DNA of 37,957 nucleotides from Acidobacteriota bacterium (GCA_022072205.1 JAJVID010000140.1:1-37957), one strand, 5' to 3'. Counted from the stretch's first letter, positions 27,241 through 37,911 are shown. Notes: generated by a model from the letters alone, not told the origin. Program-made: numbers and translations.

Positions 27241-28587
27241 TTACTGGCTCATCGAAGACAGGAACTCGGCGTTGGTCTTCGTCTTTTCCAGTCGTTCAAG
27301 CACAAGCTCCATCTGCTCAACCGGTGAAAGCGGGTTCAGCACACGGCGCAAAACCCAGATTCGGTCGAGGTCTTTCTTCGGAATCAACAACTCTTCCTTG
27401 CGCGTGCCGGATTTTTGCAGGTCAATCGCGGGGAAGACGCGTTTATCCGAAAGCTTGCGGTCGAGATGGATTTCCATATTGCCCGTGCCTTTGAACTCTT
27501 CGAAGATCACGTCGTCCATTCTGCTGCCCGTTTCGACCAACGCGGTCGCAATGATCGTCAGGCTTCCGCCCTCTTCGATGTTGCGGGCCGCGCCGAAGAA
27601 CCGCTTCGGTCGCTGCAACGCGTTCGAGTCAACACCGCCCGAAAGAATCTTGCCTGAAGGCGGAACGACGGCGTTGTGCGCGCGCGCCAATCGCGTGATC
27701 GAATCAAGCAGGATCACCACGTCGCGTTTGTGTTCGACCAGGCGCTTCGCTTTTTCAATCACCATGTCGGCCACCTGTACGTGGCGCGAAGCCGGTTCGT
27801 CGAACGTTGACGAGATCACTTCGCCGTTGACCGAACGTTGCATGTCCGTGACTTCTTCAGGACGCTCGTCAATCAGCAAGACGATCAACGTGACTTCGGG
27901 ATGATTTTCCGCGATGGAGTTGGCGATGGCCTGCAGCAGCATGGTCTTGCCGGTGCGCGGCGGGGCCACGATCAGCGCGCGCTGTCCTTTTCCAATCGGC
28001 ACGAACAAGTCGCCTACCCGCCCCGAAAGGTTCTCAGGATTGGTCTCCATCCGCAGATGCTCGTTCGGATAGAGCGGTGTCAGGTTGTCGAAGAAGACCT
28101 TGTCGCGCGCGATGTCCGGCGGCTCGAAGTTGATCGCCTCGACTTTGATCAGCGCGAAATATCGCTCGCCCTCTTTCGGCGGGCGAATTTGGCCAGAGAT
28201 GGTGTCGCCAGTGCGCAGGTCGAATTTGCGAATCTGCGACGGACTGACGTAGATGTCGTCGGGGCCGGGAAGATAGTTGTATTCAGGGGCACGCAGGAAT
28301 CCGAACCCATCGGGCAACGTTTCAAGCACGCCTTCTGAAAAGATCAAGCCGGATTTTTCCGTCTGCGCCTGCAGGATTTTGAAGATCAACTCCTGCTTTC
28401 GCATTCCCGTCGCGCCAGGGACGTCCAGATCTTTTGCGATTTGCGTCAGCTTGGAGATGTTCATCTCCTTCAGGTCAGCAATATCCAGAAAAGATTCGCC
28501 GTCATAGGCTTCATATTCTTCCAACTCGTCATCATCTCTGTCCTTCTCTTTCTCTCTCTCTCTCGATCTTGTAGTTCTGTCTGCCAT
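27241..28587 (-). CDS. rho: Transcription termination factor Rho
   Basis: 448 residues. The N-terminus is a highly charged segment ([18 protein letters not shown], about residues 8-26), as in several phyla with extended Rho proteins. The Rho N-terminal helical domain ([17 protein letters not shown]) begins near residue 43. It is followed by the OB-fold RNA-binding domain with [20 protein letters not shown] near residue 85, then the hexameric ATPase with Walker [12 protein letters not shown] near residue 208, [15 protein letters not shown], and the secondary-channel loops (QLSFs region [19 protein letters not shown]). It translocates along RNA and releases RNA polymerase. The gene ends with its own intrinsic terminator. 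The 320-base leader upstream may allow the autogenous control known for rho in other bacteria. Confidence 0.97.
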   Translation of the reverse strand: MADRTTRSREREKEKDRDDDELEEYEAYDGESFLDIADLKEMNISKLTQIAKDLDVPGATGMRKQELIFKILQAQTEKSGLIFSEGVLETLPDGFGFLRAPEYNYLPGPDDIYVSPSQIRKFDLRTGDTISGQIRPPKEGERYFALIKVEAINFEPPDIARDKVFFDNLTPLYPNEHLRMETNPENLSGRVGDLFVPIGKGQRALIVAPPRTGKTMLLQAIANSIAENHPEVTLIVLLIDERPEEVTDMQRSVNGEVISSTFDEPASRHVQVADMVIEKAKRLVEHKRDVVILLDSITRLARAHNAVVPPSGKILSGGVDSNALQRPKRFFGAARNIEEGGSLTIIATALVETGSRMDDVIFEEFKGTGNMEIHLDRKLSDKRVFPAIDLQKSGTRKEELLIPKKDLDRIWVLRRVLNPLSPVEQMELVLERLEKTKTNAEFLSSMSQ

Positions 28588-28907
28588 AAGGTTTAGTCTC
28601 TGCTTTCTAGGGTGGTCATCATCCCCGCGCGCAAAACGGAAGCGTCGCGGCGGTGACAGGTGAAAGAAATACTCCTTGTCTAGTCGGGATTATTTCGTCA
28701 TTTGACTGCGTACGATGTAGGCCGCACGCGTGATTTAATTTCGGCTGTGTCCAGGGTCAAGCCAAACTCAAAATCAGTTCCGGATGCGAAGCCGGATTTA
28801 TTGGGATAATCAACGTAAGAGATTAGTCCACCGTGGTGAGTGTCGTAAACGACCCAATTAGGGAGATGTTCGTCTCAGTCCAAACGGTCAGTATCAATCA
28901 AGGATTA
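28588..28907. other. rho leader / ysxC-rho intergenic region
   Basis: No intact gene is present. The part next to rho has no clear -35/-10 pair. The distal part carries a minus-strand coding remnant (28698-28874, listed separately). Confidence 0.5.
28698..28874 (-). pseudogene. Possible coding remnant between ysxC and rho
   Basis: A 58-codon minus-strand frame without any ATG, GTG or TTG near its beginning reads like real protein (WVVYDTHHGGLISYVDYPNK, then GFASGTDFEFGLTLDTAEIK) and ends at TGA. An in-frame TGA sits directly before it at 28875-28877, and eight codons beyond that is a TTG (28901), only six bases after the ysxC stop. A single base change would make one small gene of about 67 codons that follows ysxC closely. 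I do not recognise the family. It may be decayed, mis-sequenced or chance. Confidence 0.35.
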
Positions 28908-29486
28908 TTATCTCGTGATGCTGGCTCGGATTTCGCCCCAGACATGATTTGCGCCTTCTCTAGTCAGTGATGAGTAAGGGATGACGCGCTCGGTCTCAAG
29001 AATCTGTTCCGCGCGTTGCCGGGATTTCCGCCGCTCATTGGACGACAACTTATCAGCTTTCGTCGAAACCACCAGATAAGGAATTCCATAATGCTGTAAC
29101 CAGGATTTCATCTGAAGGTCTAGCGGGGAAGGCTCATGCCGAGCGTCAACGACTAAGATAGATAGCACAAGCTGTTCGCGTTCCGCAAGGTATTTCTCGA
29201 TCAATTTGCCCCAGGCGCGCCTGTTTTCCTTCGATGTCTTCGCGTAGCCGTATCCAGGCAGATCAACGAAATGAAACTCATCATTGATCAGAAAGAAGTT
29301 GATTGACTGTGTGCGTCCCGGCGTTGAACTTGTCCGCGCCAATCCTTTCACGCCTAGCAGACTGTTAATCAAACTTGATTTGCCGACGTTCGAGCGGCCA
29401 ATAAATACAATCTCAGGTCGCTTATCCTTCGGAAATGAACTCGGTAATTGAGCCGCGGCGACAAATTTTGCGCTGGTAACTTTCAT
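28908..29486 (-). CDS. ysxC: Ribosome-biogenesis GTPase YsxC/EngB
   Basis: 192 residues, normal for the family. G1 is GRSNVGKSS near residue 31, the G2 region is TSSTPGRTQSINFF, G3 is VDLPGYGYAK near residue 74 and G4 is STKADK near residue 140. This is the TrmE-Era-like EngB (YihA) group, needed for late 50S-subunit assembly. It follows lon with a 75-base gap on the same strand. The lon-ysxC order is also seen in Firmicutes. Confidence 0.95.
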   Translation of the reverse strand: MKVTSAKFVAAAQLPSSFPKDKRPEIVFIGRSNVGKSSLINSLLGVKGLARTSSTPGRTQSINFFLINDEFHFVDLPGYGYAKTSKENRRAWGKLIEKYLAEREQLVLSILVVDARHEPSPLDLQMKSWLQHYGIPYLVVSTKADKLSSNERRKSRQRAEQILETERVIPYSSLTREGANHVWGEIRASITR

Positions 29487-29561
29487 GCGAAATCAAGGCG
29501 GCGCCGGGAATTGAGCGTCTCACAGGCAATGCTCGCTACCAGCGCCTCACCGATGATTTCA

Positions 29562-32009
29562 TCACCCCACAGGTCCTTCCGCCGTCCCGGTGTTTGAGGG
29601 AGTCTGTTGCCAAACCGGGGCTGTCATTTCGAGATTCGCATCAGGGCGTGGTGACGGCGCGCGCTCAAGAGCGATCTGTAAGACCTCATCCATTGTTTCG
29701 ACGGCGTTGACTTGCAACGCTTCGAGCACGTCGGCTGGGATCTCGGTCAAGTCCTTTTCATTCTCTTTTGGGATGACAATGGTCGTGATTCCGGCGCGGT
29801 GCGCAGCCATGAGCTTCTCTTTCACTCCGCCGATAGGAAGCACTTTGCCACGCAGCGTGATTTCGCCGGTCATTGCGACTTCTTTGTGAACAGGGATGCG
29901 TGTCAGCACCGACGCCATCGCCGTCGCCATCGTGATGCCGGCGGATGGGCCGTCTTTCGGAATCGCGCCTTCGGGAACGTGGACGTGCAGATCGAAATTC
30001 TTGTGGAAATCGGCTGCAAGTCCAAGCTCAGCAGCGCGCGAACGCACGTAAGTGACCGCCGCTTGCGCTGATTCCTGCATCACGTCGCCGAGTTTGCCGG
30101 TCAGCGTGATTTTGCCAGACCCTTCAACGAGCGTCGCTTCGATTTGCATGACATCACCACCGATTTCGGTCACGGCAAGACCATTCGCCAATCCGACTTC
30201 GCTTCGCTCCATTGCGCGTTGCGCCCGGAATTTCGTGGGGCCAAGAAGCTTTTTCACCGTCACCGCGTCCACGATGTAGCGGAATTGCTCATCCGTGTTG
30301 GCGCTTTTCTCCTGAACCAGGAGTCGCGCGACCTTGCGGCAGATCGAACCGACCTCACGTTCAAGGTTACGAACGCCCGCCTCGCGCGTGTAATACTCAA
30401 TGACGGTCTTCAATCCCTCATCGGTAAAAATAACCTGCTCTTCCTTCAGCCCGTTGCTTTCTGCCTGTTTTTTGACCAAGTGCCGCTTGGCGATTTCCAT
30501 CTTCTCGCGCTCGGTGTAACCGGCGAGCCGGATAATCTCCAGGCGATCCTGCAAAGCAGGAGGGATCGTATGCAACACATTCGCGGTAGCGATGAACATC
30601 GCCTGCGAAAGATCGTATTCGACATCCAGATAATGGTCGTGGAATGTATGGTTCTGTTCTGGGTCCAAAACTTCCAACAGCGCCGCCGCCGGATCGCCGC
30701 GAAAATCGTGTCCGAGTTTATCAACCTCGTCGAGCAGGATGAGCGGGTTGATGGTTCCGGCCTTCTTCATCATTTGAATGATCTGCCCAGGCAACGCGCC
30801 GATGTACGTGCGCCGATGGCCGCGAATTTCAGCCTCGTCGCGCACGCCGCCCAGTGACAACCGAACGAACTGGCGGCCAGTCGCTTTGGCGATTGAACGT
30901 CCCAGACTGGTTTTCCCAACACCCGGAGGGCCGACGAAGCAGAGGATCGAGCCTCGCGGCTTTTCGATAAGCTGGCGAACGGCCAGGTATTCCAGTATGC
31001 GCTCTTTGATTTTTTCGAGGCCGTGATGGTCAGCTTCCAGAACTTCGTGGGCGTGGGCAATATCCCGTATCTCCTCGCTGCGCTTGGTCCAGGGCACGCC
31101 AATCAGCCAATCAAGATAATTGCGCGAAACGGTTGACTCGGCGGACATCGGAGGCATTTGCTCAAGGCGCTTCAATTCGTTCATCGCCTTGTCGTAAGCT
31201 TCGGCAGTCATGCCCGCGTCTTCGACTTTCTGCTTCAGTTCATCATACTCGGCGCGTTCGTCCTTGCGCCCGAGTTCTTTGTGGATCGCCTTGATCTTCT
31301 CGTTCAGGTAGTACTCGCGCTGCTGTTTTTCCATCTGCCTTTTAACGCGAGTTTGGATCGTGCGGTCGAGGTTCTGCTTCTCAATCTCGATCTCGATGAT
31401 CTCGACCAGACGCATCATCCGCTCCTGCGTCGAGTAAGTTTCGAGCAATCGCTGTTTGTCGGCGGTTTCCAACTTCATCTTGTCGGCGAGTTGATCAACC
31501 AGTTGACTGGGGTCAGATGCGCGCAACGCGGCGTGAATCTGGTCAGGATTGTTGTCCTGCGCGATCTTCAAATACTGTTCGACCAGAGAAACAATGCGTG
31601 ACACGAGCGGCGCGATGCGCTTATTGTTTTCAACCGTGACGGGCGCGCGGCGCAGCGTGGCCAGATAAAGCCCATCCCTCTCTTCCACACGAACGGCGCG
31701 AGCGCGCTCCCGTCCTTCGACCAGAACTTTGATCGTGGCTTCTTCAGGTTTGCGCAGCGAGTTGGCGATGTAAGCCAGCGTGCCGACCTGATAAATTTGA
31801 TCAGGGGCCGGGTCTTCAACGGTCGCGTCGTGTTGCGTAGCCAGAAAGATCGTGCGATCTGTCGCAAGAGCTTCCTCCAAAGCGCGAACTGAAGAAGGAC
31901 GGCCAATGACGAAAGCCGCTTTGGTGTGAGGGAAAACAACGACGTCGCGGATCGGAACCATCGGATATCTGGCGACATCGGTGGGGGTACTGTCGTGAAA
32001 TTCCTGCAT
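29562..32009 (-). CDS. lon: ATP-dependent protease Lon (LonA)
   Basis: 815 residues, the LonA length. The N-terminal substrate-binding domain (about residues 15-205, opening [14 protein letters not shown]) is followed by a coiled-coil middle ([23 protein letters not shown]), the AAA+ domain with [11 protein letters not shown] near residue 355 and [10 protein letters not shown] for Walker B, and the proteolytic domain with the catalytic Ser in PKDGPSAG and its Lys about 43 residues later in the [11 protein letters not shown] region. It degrades misfolded and regulatory proteins in the cytoplasm. The start ATG has only GAGG eleven bases upstream. The 337 bases before it show no CIRCE element. 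Confidence 0.97.
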   Translation of the reverse strand: MQEFHDSTPTDVARYPMVPIRDVVVFPHTKAAFVIGRPSSVRALEEALATDRTIFLATQHDATVEDPAPDQIYQVGTLAYIANSLRKPEEATIKVLVEGRERARAVRVEERDGLYLATLRRAPVTVENNKRIAPLVSRIVSLVEQYLKIAQDNNPDQIHAALRASDPSQLVDQLADKMKLETADKQRLLETYSTQERMMRLVEIIEIEIEKQNLDRTIQTRVKRQMEKQQREYYLNEKIKAIHKELGRKDERAEYDELKQKVEDAGMTAEAYDKAMNELKRLEQMPPMSAESTVSRNYLDWLIGVPWTKRSEEIRDIAHAHEVLEADHHGLEKIKERILEYLAVRQLIEKPRGSILCFVGPPGVGKTSLGRSIAKATGRQFVRLSLGGVRDEAEIRGHRRTYIGALPGQIIQMMKKAGTINPLILLDEVDKLGHDFRGDPAAALLEVLDPEQNHTFHDHYLDVEYDLSQAMFIATANVLHTIPPALQDRLEIIRLAGYTEREKMEIAKRHLVKKQAESNGLKEEQVIFTDEGLKTVIEYYTREAGVRNLEREVGSICRKVARLLVQEKSANTDEQFRYIVDAVTVKKLLGPTKFRAQRAMERSEVGLANGLAVTEIGGDVMQIEATLVEGSGKITLTGKLGDVMQESAQAAVTYVRSRAAELGLAADFHKNFDLHVHVPEGAIPKDGPSAGITMATAMASVLTRIPVHKEVAMTGEITLRGKVLPIGGVKEKLMAAHRAGITTIVIPKENEKDLTEIPADVLEALQVNAVETMDEVLQIALERAPSPRPDANLEMTAPVWQQTPSNTGTAEGPVG

Positions 32010-32346
32010 TGTCTGTTAAACCTCGTAATCTACCTGAACTGCAAACAAGGTGGTTAAACTTAGCGGTTGCTCAGCCCGATTCTTATATTGCAATCGCTGC
32101 GTCAAAGCATCAGGCTTCGCTCCAGCAATCTCCTGGTGAACCCGCGCCGCGCACAACAGGCGCATACATCATAGCGAATATTGCCTTTGGTAATTTTCCA
32201 GGGAAATTGTCACAGCCCCACGCAGCTATGACTTCGTGACGTGGTTGGGGATGCGCGTCGCTCAATCAATCTCATTCGGCCATTCCAAACAGGACTGGTT
32301 AAACGAGACAGGGGAAATACTGGCAATCCAATAGGCGCCGCGCGTC
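32010..32346. other. lon upstream region
   Basis: No gene lies between the clpX stop and the lon start. A TATGAT-like hexamer and an imperfect AATTTCC/GGAAAATT palindrome are present near 32165-32215, but without a good -35 partner. lon probably has its own promoter here. Confidence 0.4.
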
Positions 32347-33576
32347 TCAACCTGCCTTTTCAAGCGGGAAGATCACCCGGCGATTGACGACCATCTCAGC
32401 GGTCACAACAAACTCTTTGATCTTCTTCTGGCTCGGAAGCGTGTACATAGCTTCGAGCATCAATTCTTCCAGAATCATTCGCAAACCGCGCGCGCCGACT
32501 TTGCGGTCACAAGCCTGGCGCGCCACTGCGCGCAAAGCTTCATCAGTGAATCGCAGTTTGATACCGTCCCATTCAAATTGCTTTTGATACTGTCTGGCCA
32601 GCGCATTCTTCGGCTGCGTGAGAATTTCGATCATTGCGGATTCATCGAGTTCATGCAAAGTGCCGACGACCGGCAGCCGTCCGACGAATTCAGGAATGAG
32701 ACCATACCTGATCATATCTTCAGGTTGAATCTGCTGAAGCAGCCCTGCGGCATTTCGTGTTTGATTCATCGGGCGGATATTCGCCTGGAACCCCATTCCT
32801 TTTTGCCCTATGCGCCGTTGAATCACTTTGTCCAAACCGACGAAAGCGCCGCCGCAGATGAACAGGATGTTTGTCGTATCAACCAGGTAAAACTCCTGGT
32901 GCGGATGTTTGCGTCCACCCTGGGGTGGAACATTGGCGACCGTGCCTTCCAAAATTTTCAGCAGCGCTTGTTGCACCCCTTCGCCGGAAACGTCACGCGT
33001 GATAGAAGGATTTTCGTCCTTGCGGCAGATTTTGTCTATCTCGTCAATGTAGATGATGCCCTGCTGGGCGCGCTCGACATCGCCGTTGGCCGATTGCAGC
33101 AGCTTCAGGATGATGTTCTCGACGTCTTCTCCGACATAACCAGCCTCGGTAAGCGTCGTGGCGTCAACTATGGTGAACGGGACTTTAAGCATTCGCGCCA
33201 GAGTTTGCGCGAGCAGGGTTTTGCCGGTTCCGGTCGGACCGATCAGCAGGATGTTGGATTTCTGAATCTCGACATCGCTGCGCCGCTTCATCATCTCGAT
33301 TCGTTTGTAGTGTTGGTAAACGGCGACGGCCAGTTTCTTTTTTGTGTCTTCCTGCCCGATGACATATTCGTCGAGGAAGGTTTTGATCTCTGATGGTTTG
33401 GGAAGCGGCGGGCGCGCAGCGGCGGCTTCCTGCTGGGCGTCGTCGCTGATGATTTCAATGCAAATATCAATGCACTCGTTGCAGATATAAACGGTGGGGC
33501 CTGCGATCAGCTTTTTGACTTCGTTCTGGCTTTTACCGCAGAAGCTACAGCGTAAAGTGTCGTCGCCTCTTCTCAT
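32347..33576 (-). CDS. clpX: ClpXP unfoldase subunit ClpX
   Basis: 409 residues from the ATG at 33576; an adjacent GTG at 33579 is equally near GGAGG and would add one residue. The zinc-binding domain has CSFC and CNEC (residues about 10-37). The AAA+ domain carries [15 protein letters not shown], pore loop GYVGED, Walker [12 protein letters not shown], and the ClpX block [27 protein letters not shown] is in the ClpP-binding loop area. ClpX recognises tagged proteins, unfolds them and feeds them to ClpP. It is downstream of clpP with one extra gene between. Confidence 0.97.
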   Translation of the reverse strand: MRRGDDTLRCSFCGKSQNEVKKLIAGPTVYICNECIDICIEIISDDAQQEAAAARPPLPKPSEIKTFLDEYVIGQEDTKKKLAVAVYQHYKRIEMMKRRSDVEIQKSNILLIGPTGTGKTLLAQTLARMLKVPFTIVDATTLTEAGYVGEDVENIILKLLQSANGDVERAQQGIIYIDEIDKICRKDENPSITRDVSGEGVQQALLKILEGTVANVPPQGGRKHPHQEFYLVDTTNILFICGGAFVGLDKVIQRRIGQKGMGFQANIRPMNQTRNAAGLLQQIQPEDMIRYGLIPEFVGRLPVVGTLHELDESAMIEILTQPKNALARQYQKQFEWDGIKLRFTDEALRAVARQACDRKVGARGLRMILEELMLEAMYTLPSQKKIKEFVVTAEMVVNRRVIFPLEKAG

Positions 33577-33780
33577 CACCGAGTGGCCTCCGCATCAAAA
33601 GATAATGTGTGCATTGTTTTCAGCAACCTTGAAATGGACTTGCGAATGAAATAGAAGTTGCGATTTGCCGAGCGCCGCCGCTTGATCAATCAAGCCGGGT
33701 TACCATCGCGCCACGAAATCATAAACAAGTGAATAAGCGCGCGCAAGGAGGTTAGCGCCGCATCGAGAATCAGTAAACGT

Positions 33781-34191
33781 TCAACCGCCGAGCACCAGGC
33801 TTGATTTGAGAACTTCACAGGCGCGGACGCATTTGTCACATATCTGCGCGTTGATCCCGGCGAACAACCGCGCCCCCTGCGGATTATTACGGTCGTGAAT
33901 GTTGAAACTACACTGCCCGACTTGGGAACTGCCATCGCCCAATAATTTTTTATACCAGGGCTGATTTGGCTTGGGTGGTCTGATGCCCATTTCGCGGTAA
34001 TCGTGTAACAACTGAACACAGACATCAACGCACTCGTCGCAAATGTACCCGGAATGCCCTTCAAAAAGCCGCGCGACTTCGCCCTCGCCCAGACCGCAGA
34101 AAGAACACCGCAGAACCGGCCTTTGCGGCTGTGTGATCAAACTACCGCCGAAGTCAGAGTGAGGGGTGACTGAGGGGGTACTGTCGTTCAT
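33781..34191 (-). CDS. Stand-alone double ClpX-type zinc-finger protein
   Basis: 136 residues, sitting between clpP and clpX on the same strand. Residues 27-60 form a ClpX C4 zinc finger closely like that of the neighbouring ClpX: Cys29-x2-Cys32 (LRCSFCG), then Cys51-x2-Cys54 (GYICDECVDVC). After a Pro-rich linker (residues 71-80) a second copy follows at residues 92-125 (QCSFNIHD ... AQICDKCVRAC). There the second Cys is Asn97, but His99 two residues later could take its place, leaving Cys94, His99, Cys118 and Cys121. No AAA+ domain follows, and the gene has its own stop and an AGGA site. In ClpX this domain dimerises and binds adaptors and some substrates, so the protein could dock on ClpX or occupy adaptor sites. 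That role is inference. Confidence 0.85.
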   Translation of the reverse strand: MNDSTPSVTPHSDFGGSLITQPQRPVLRCSFCGLGEGEVARLFEGHSGYICDECVDVCVQLLHDYREMGIRPPKPNQPWYKKLLGDGSSQVGQCSFNIHDRNNPQGARLFAGINAQICDKCVRACEVLKSSLVLGG

Positions 34192-34212
34192 AAAATCCTG
34201 AGTGTCGGGCGT

Positions 34213-34277
34213 CGAGCGCTGAACCTTCGCCGTCGAGTGAATCCGTGAAACACTCTTCGCCCAGCGCTCAGCGCTCG
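34213..34277 (-). terminator. Stem-loop in the clpP to zinc-finger gene gap
   Basis: CGAGCGCTGA (34213-34222) and TCAGCGCTCG (34268-34277) pair perfectly over ten bases, and GAGTG/CACTC can form an inner stem. It fills most of the 96-base gap and could attenuate or process the operon message. Confidence 0.5.
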
Positions 34278-34287
34278 GAACCGAAAG

Positions 34288-34890
34288 TTACTCTCTGTGT
34301 TTGATCACCTGATCAATGATTCCGTATTCCTTGGACTGCATCGCGCTCATAATCCGATCGCGATCAACATCCTTCTCGATCTGCTCAACCGGCTTGCCAG
34401 TATGGTAAGACAGGATTTCGTTGATGCGTTCGCGTAGACGAAGAATCTCTTCCGCTGCAATCTTGATGTCGCTGGCCTGGCCCGAAATTCCGCCCGCATG
34501 CGGTTGATGAATCAGAATGCGCGAGTTGGGCAAAGCGAAGCGCCTGCCTTTGGTTCCGGCAGCCAGCAACACCGCCGCCATCGAAGCGCATTGCCCGATG
34601 CAGAAAGTCGTCACGGGGCAGCGCACGAACTGCATGGTATCGTAAATGGCCATACCGGCGGTCACCGAACCGCCGGGTGAATTGATGTAAAGCGAGATTT
34701 CCCGATCCGGATCTTCCGATTCGAGAAACAGCATTTGAGCGACGACAAGGTTCGCCACCACGTCGTCAATCGGAGTTCCAATGAAGATGATATTGTCCTT
34801 GAGCAGGCGCGAGTAAATGTCGAAAGCGCGTTCGCCGCGCGGCGTCTGCTCGATAACCATGGGCACTAAATGAGATTGTGGAGTAATCAT
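34288..34890 (-). CDS. clpP: ATP-dependent Clp protease proteolytic subunit ClpP
   Basis: 200 residues, normal for ClpP. The catalytic Ser103 is in [14 protein letters not shown], His128 in [10 protein letters not shown], and the Asp is in [12 protein letters not shown]. The N-terminal region [19 protein letters not shown] is the standard propeptide/axial-loop region. It forms double heptamers that degrade proteins unfolded by ClpX (encoded downstream) or ClpA/C. It follows tig with a 245-base gap that holds no gene. Confidence 0.97.
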   Translation of the reverse strand: MITPQSHLVPMVIEQTPRGERAFDIYSRLLKDNIIFIGTPIDDVVANLVVAQMLFLESEDPDREISLYINSPGGSVTAGMAIYDTMQFVRCPVTTFCIGQCASMAAVLLAAGTKGRRFALPNSRILIHQPHAGGISGQASDIKIAAEEILRLRERINEILSYHTGKPVEQIEKDVDRDRIMSAMQSKEYGIIDQVIKHRE

Positions 34891-35135
34891 AACGCTTGAT
34901 CTTATAAGTTCCGGTTAGCCTGTCTGTAGGCCAGATTACCTATCGGTAGAGTAAAGAACTCAAATGAAATCACGGGAAGTCTGTTTGGGGACGCCTCGTT
35001 TACGAAAACTCTGTGCGTCGAATATCAATGGAGCGGGAAAAATGGGTAATGTAAGCTCGAACAACTTCTTGCTGGCGTCTACCGATTTGCAAGCCGACAG
35101 TCACGATGGTTTTAATTGCAGAGAGCAGGCTTGAA

Positions 35136-36527
35136 TCAGGATTGCTCGGCCGACTTGCTTTCGCCTCGAGATTCATCTTCTACTGCTATTTCTCCTCCCA
35201 CTGGAGTTCGATCCTCATTCTGACCTTCGATGAACTCTTCAACTGTGACCTCGGCGTGACTTACAACCGCGTCCAACGCCTTTTGATAGCGCAGCCTGTT
35301 CTCGATACTAGAAAGCGACTCATCCTTTGTCAAGCGAGCCTTCAGTTGCTCCACTGGCTCACCATTGGCATGCGCTATCCGCTCGATTTCAGCGTCAACA
35401 TCCTCCCTGCTGATCTCGATGTTTTCAGCCTCGCCGATTCTGGAAATGACCAGGGCCGCGCGAACGTCGCGGGCCGCGTGCGATCGAGCCTCATCCATTC
35501 GCTCTTCCCAGTTGATATCTTTGATCGTTTGTTGAGGAACTCCGCTACGCATCAGCATGTATGCGAATTCGCGTGTGCGTTCAGCGGCCTGTGGCTCGAC
35601 CAGCGCCAAAGGCACTTCAAAGTCGTAGTCTTTCAGCACCTGTTCCACCAACTCATCCCGAAGCCTGGCTTCAGCCCGCGTTTCAGAATTTGACAACAAG
35701 CTTTCCCGAACCTTGTCGCGCAATTGTTGAATGCTTTCGTAGTCGCCGAAATCCTGCGCGAATTCGTCATTGAGTTCGGGCGTCTCTTTTTTACGAACTG
35801 CGACAACGGTAGCCGTGAAATCAAGCGTTTTTCCCGCCAGTCCTTTGGACGTGAAATCTTCCGGGTATACGACGCGGAACTCACGTACATCATTTGCGCT
35901 CACACCGCGCAGGTTCTCGTTGAATTCAGGCTGAACATTTTCAGAGCCAATCTCGATCTGCACGTCGTCGGATTTCAAATCCTCTTCTTCCTGCGGTTCG
36001 ACGTATTTGCCGACCAGATTGACTGAAACGAAATCGCCATCCTGCGAAGGGCGGTCTTCCACCGGAACAAATTCAGATGCAGATTGGCGGAATCGTTCGA
36101 GCACATTCTCGACATCCTCGTCGGTCACCCGCGCGACTCGTTTGGTCAACTTCAAACCCTTGTATTCTTTAAGCTCGAATTCAGGCAAGACCTCAACTAT
36201 CACATTGAATTTCATCGTCTCGCCTTCGTTGACGGAGATGTCGTTGATGCGCGGATCGCCAACGATCCGAAGCTTGTGATCGGTGATGGCGTGCTCCAGC
36301 GCGTGCGGGAGCAGGTTTCCAATGACCTCGTCCTTCACTTCTTTGGCGAACCGTTGTTTGACAACTCCACGAGGGGTGCGGCCAGGACGAAATCCGGGCA
36401 CTTTCGCGTAACGCGCGTAAGCATCGTATGCTTTCTCGAACTCAGCCTTGACCTCCTCAGCGGGTACTTCAATGGTGAGGTCTTTTCGGCATTGGGACAG
36501 GTCAGTGACGGCGACTTGCAGCTTCAA
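35136..36527 (-). CDS. tig: Trigger factor, ribosome-associated chaperone and prolyl isomerase
   Basis: 463 residues. The start is a TTG at 36527 preceded by AAGGAAGG about nine bases away; no ATG is available in a sensible place. The N-terminal ribosome-binding domain has [16 protein letters not shown] near residue 45, matching the ribosome-docking loop (normally GFRxGKxP). The FKBP-like domain (about residues 155-245) has [12 protein letters not shown] and [15 protein letters not shown], followed by the long helical C-terminal domain. The tail is Glu/Ser-rich. It binds nascent chains at the ribosome exit. tig-clpP-clpX-lon is a widely conserved order. Confidence 0.96.
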   Translation of the reverse strand: MKLQVAVTDLSQCRKDLTIEVPAEEVKAEFEKAYDAYARYAKVPGFRPGRTPRGVVKQRFAKEVKDEVIGNLLPHALEHAITDHKLRIVGDPRINDISVNEGETMKFNVIVEVLPEFELKEYKGLKLTKRVARVTDEDVENVLERFRQSASEFVPVEDRPSQDGDFVSVNLVGKYVEPQEEEDLKSDDVQIEIGSENVQPEFNENLRGVSANDVREFRVVYPEDFTSKGLAGKTLDFTATVVAVRKKETPELNDEFAQDFGDYESIQQLRDKVRESLLSNSETRAEARLRDELVEQVLKDYDFEVPLALVEPQAAERTREFAYMLMRSGVPQQTIKDINWEERMDEARSHAARDVRAALVISRIGEAENIEISREDVDAEIERIAHANGEPVEQLKARLTKDESLSSIENRLRYQKALDAVVSHAEVTVEEFIEGQNEDRTPVGGEIAVEDESRGESKSAEQS

Positions 36528-36678
36528 TTTTATTCACCTTCCTTGGCATTGAACAACATTCAACTCATTGACGCTCGGCCTCAATCAAAACTGCTATTAA
36601 GCCCTTGAACCAATCGAATCAAAATGGGGATCGCAGGCAGGCGGATGAGTCGTGATGGGGAACAGGTTATTGATCTTG

Positions 36679-36761
<83 letters not shown>

Positions 36762-36915
36762 CCGCGATTTTCGAGTTGCAGAGACTAACAAATTTCCTAT
36801 GGCATCGCAACGGCGCATCAATAGAGGGGTGTACGAAGTAAAAGTTGGTAGGAAAGGGGTCAAATCAGGCATAGTTCCGTAAAGCAATAAAATCAACGGA
36901 ATGGAGTGACCTGAA

Positions 36916-37002
36916 ATGACCTTGAGCGAGAAGATACTTGGGTTGGAGCGGCAATGGCAACAAGAAATCGAACGTCAGAAAGTGAGCGAGGCGAAGTTCT
37001 TA
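36916..37002 (+). pseudogene. 5' part of a 44-codon ORF split by the insertion sequence
   Basis: ATG at 36916 with GGAG nine bases upstream starts 29 codons (MTLSEKILGLERQWQQEIER at the N-terminus) that run into the IS end. If the IS and one copy of the flanking TA are removed, the frame continues at 37864 and ends at TAA 37909-37911, giving 44 residues, mostly charged and helical. I do not recognise the product. Confidence 0.4.
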
Positions 37003-37861
37003 GAGGCTGTTTGAAAAGTCAGCCCTTCGCTAGCCGCCTGACCATAATGCGAGTCATGGCGATATAAATCATTGCTTCACTGCTCCTGGTCAGGCGCTCA
37101 TAGTCCTTGCTCAAGCGACGGTACTGGTTGAGCCAAGCCAGGGTGCGTTCGACCACCCAGCGACGCGGCAGTAGGACAAATCCTTTTCGCTCTTCCGGGC
37201 GCAAGACAACTTGCAAGTTTAGCTGACGCAGATGCTTTTCAAGCCAGTCGGCGAGTCGCGGGCCACGATATGCCCCGTCCACCCAAACGCGCCGCAGTTT
37301 CTTACAGGAGCCAGTGAGCCTGCTCAGAAGCGTTTGGGCGCCGTCACGATCCTGGATACTGGCCGCCGTCACAACCACCACCAGGAGAAGACCGAGCGTG
37401 TCTACCAAGAGGTGGCGTTTGCGGCCTTTGACCTGTTTGCAGCTGTCGTAACCGCGCTCGCCACCGAGTTCCGTTGTCTTGACGCTCTGGCTGTCGAGGC
37501 AGCCGGCAGTCGGATGTTTGTGGCGGCCTTCCCGCTCGCGCAGCTGGGCCCGCACGGTGTCGTGAATTCGCTGCCAGGAGTCGTCATCGCGCCAGCGGGC
37601 GAAGTACCAATAGACGGTTTGCCACTTCGGGTACTCACGTGGCAAGGCCCGCCATTTGATCCCATTGTCATCCACATAGAGGATGGCATTGAGCACTTGC
37701 CGGATGTCGACAGTGCGCTGCCGGCCACCAGGTTTCGCGCCGGGAATCAAATCTTTGATAACATTCCATTGATTGTCAGTGAGATCAGTCGGGTAGATTT
37801 GGTTTGTCATACCCATAACTTACCCACTCTCACTGACAGTCACTACTTTTCAAACAGCTTC
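37003..37861 (-). mobile_element. Complete IS5-family insertion sequence (859 bp)
   Basis: 17-bp terminal inverted repeats, GAGGCTGTTTGAAAAGT (37003-37019) and the complement of GAAGCTGTTTGAAAAGT (37845-37861), match at 16 of 17 positions. The dinucleotide TA flanks both sides (37001-37002 and 37862-37863), fitting a 2-bp target duplication. Length, single transposase gene and ends suit the IS427-like group of IS5. The element appears intact. Confidence 0.9.
37019..37816 (-). CDS. IS5-family DDE transposase
   Basis: 265 residues in a single frame filling nearly the whole element. The N-terminal DUF4096-type region ([15 protein letters not shown] ... [24 protein letters not shown]) is typical of IS427-like transposases. 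The catalytic acids are Asp108 (CLDSQSVKT), Asp180 (VWVDGAYRG) and Glu223 ([18 protein letters not shown]), the last in the Y-R-E-type signature. All appear present, so the transposase may be active. ATG at 37816 is listed; an ATG two codons later is also possible, and neither has a strong ribosome-binding site. Confidence 0.93.
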   Translation of the reverse strand: MGMTNQIYPTDLTDNQWNVIKDLIPGAKPGGRQRTVDIRQVLNAILYVDDNGIKWRALPREYPKWQTVYWYFARWRDDDSWQRIHDTVRAQLREREGRHKHPTAGCLDSQSVKTTELGGERGYDSCKQVKGRKRHLLVDTLGLLLVVVVTAASIQDRDGAQTLLSRLTGSCKKLRRVWVDGAYRGPRLADWLEKHLRQLNLQVVLRPEERKGFVLLPRRWVVERTLAWLNQYRRLSKDYERLTRSSEAMIYIAMTRIMVRRLAKG

Positions 37862-37911
37862 TAACTATCTCGACAATGTCACATTTCGGCGATCAATTGA
37901 TGGATCGCTAA
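37862..37911 (+). pseudogene. 3' part of the ORF split by the insertion sequence
   Basis: From 37864 the frame reads 15 codons (TISTMSHFGDQLMDR) to TAA at 37909-37911 and joins in frame to the 5' part once one TA copy is removed. The remaining 46 bases to the window end show nothing recognisable. Confidence 0.35.

Noticed and set aside
28875..28877. In-frame TGA as a selenocysteine codon in the remnant between ysxC and rho
   Set aside because: No SECIS-like hairpin or recognisable selenoprotein family is apparent; a mutation or decayed gene is simpler.
33690..34064. Minus-strand frame overlapping the zinc-finger protein
   Set aside because: Out-of-frame shadow; the other frame has paired CxxC motifs and ClpX similarity.
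34244..34256. CCGTGAAAC as a third parS site
   Set aside because: It lacks the other palindrome half and the CACGTG core.
37232..37864. Plus-strand frame inside the insertion sequence
   Set aside because: It is antisense to the transposase, crosses the right IS end and has no family signature.
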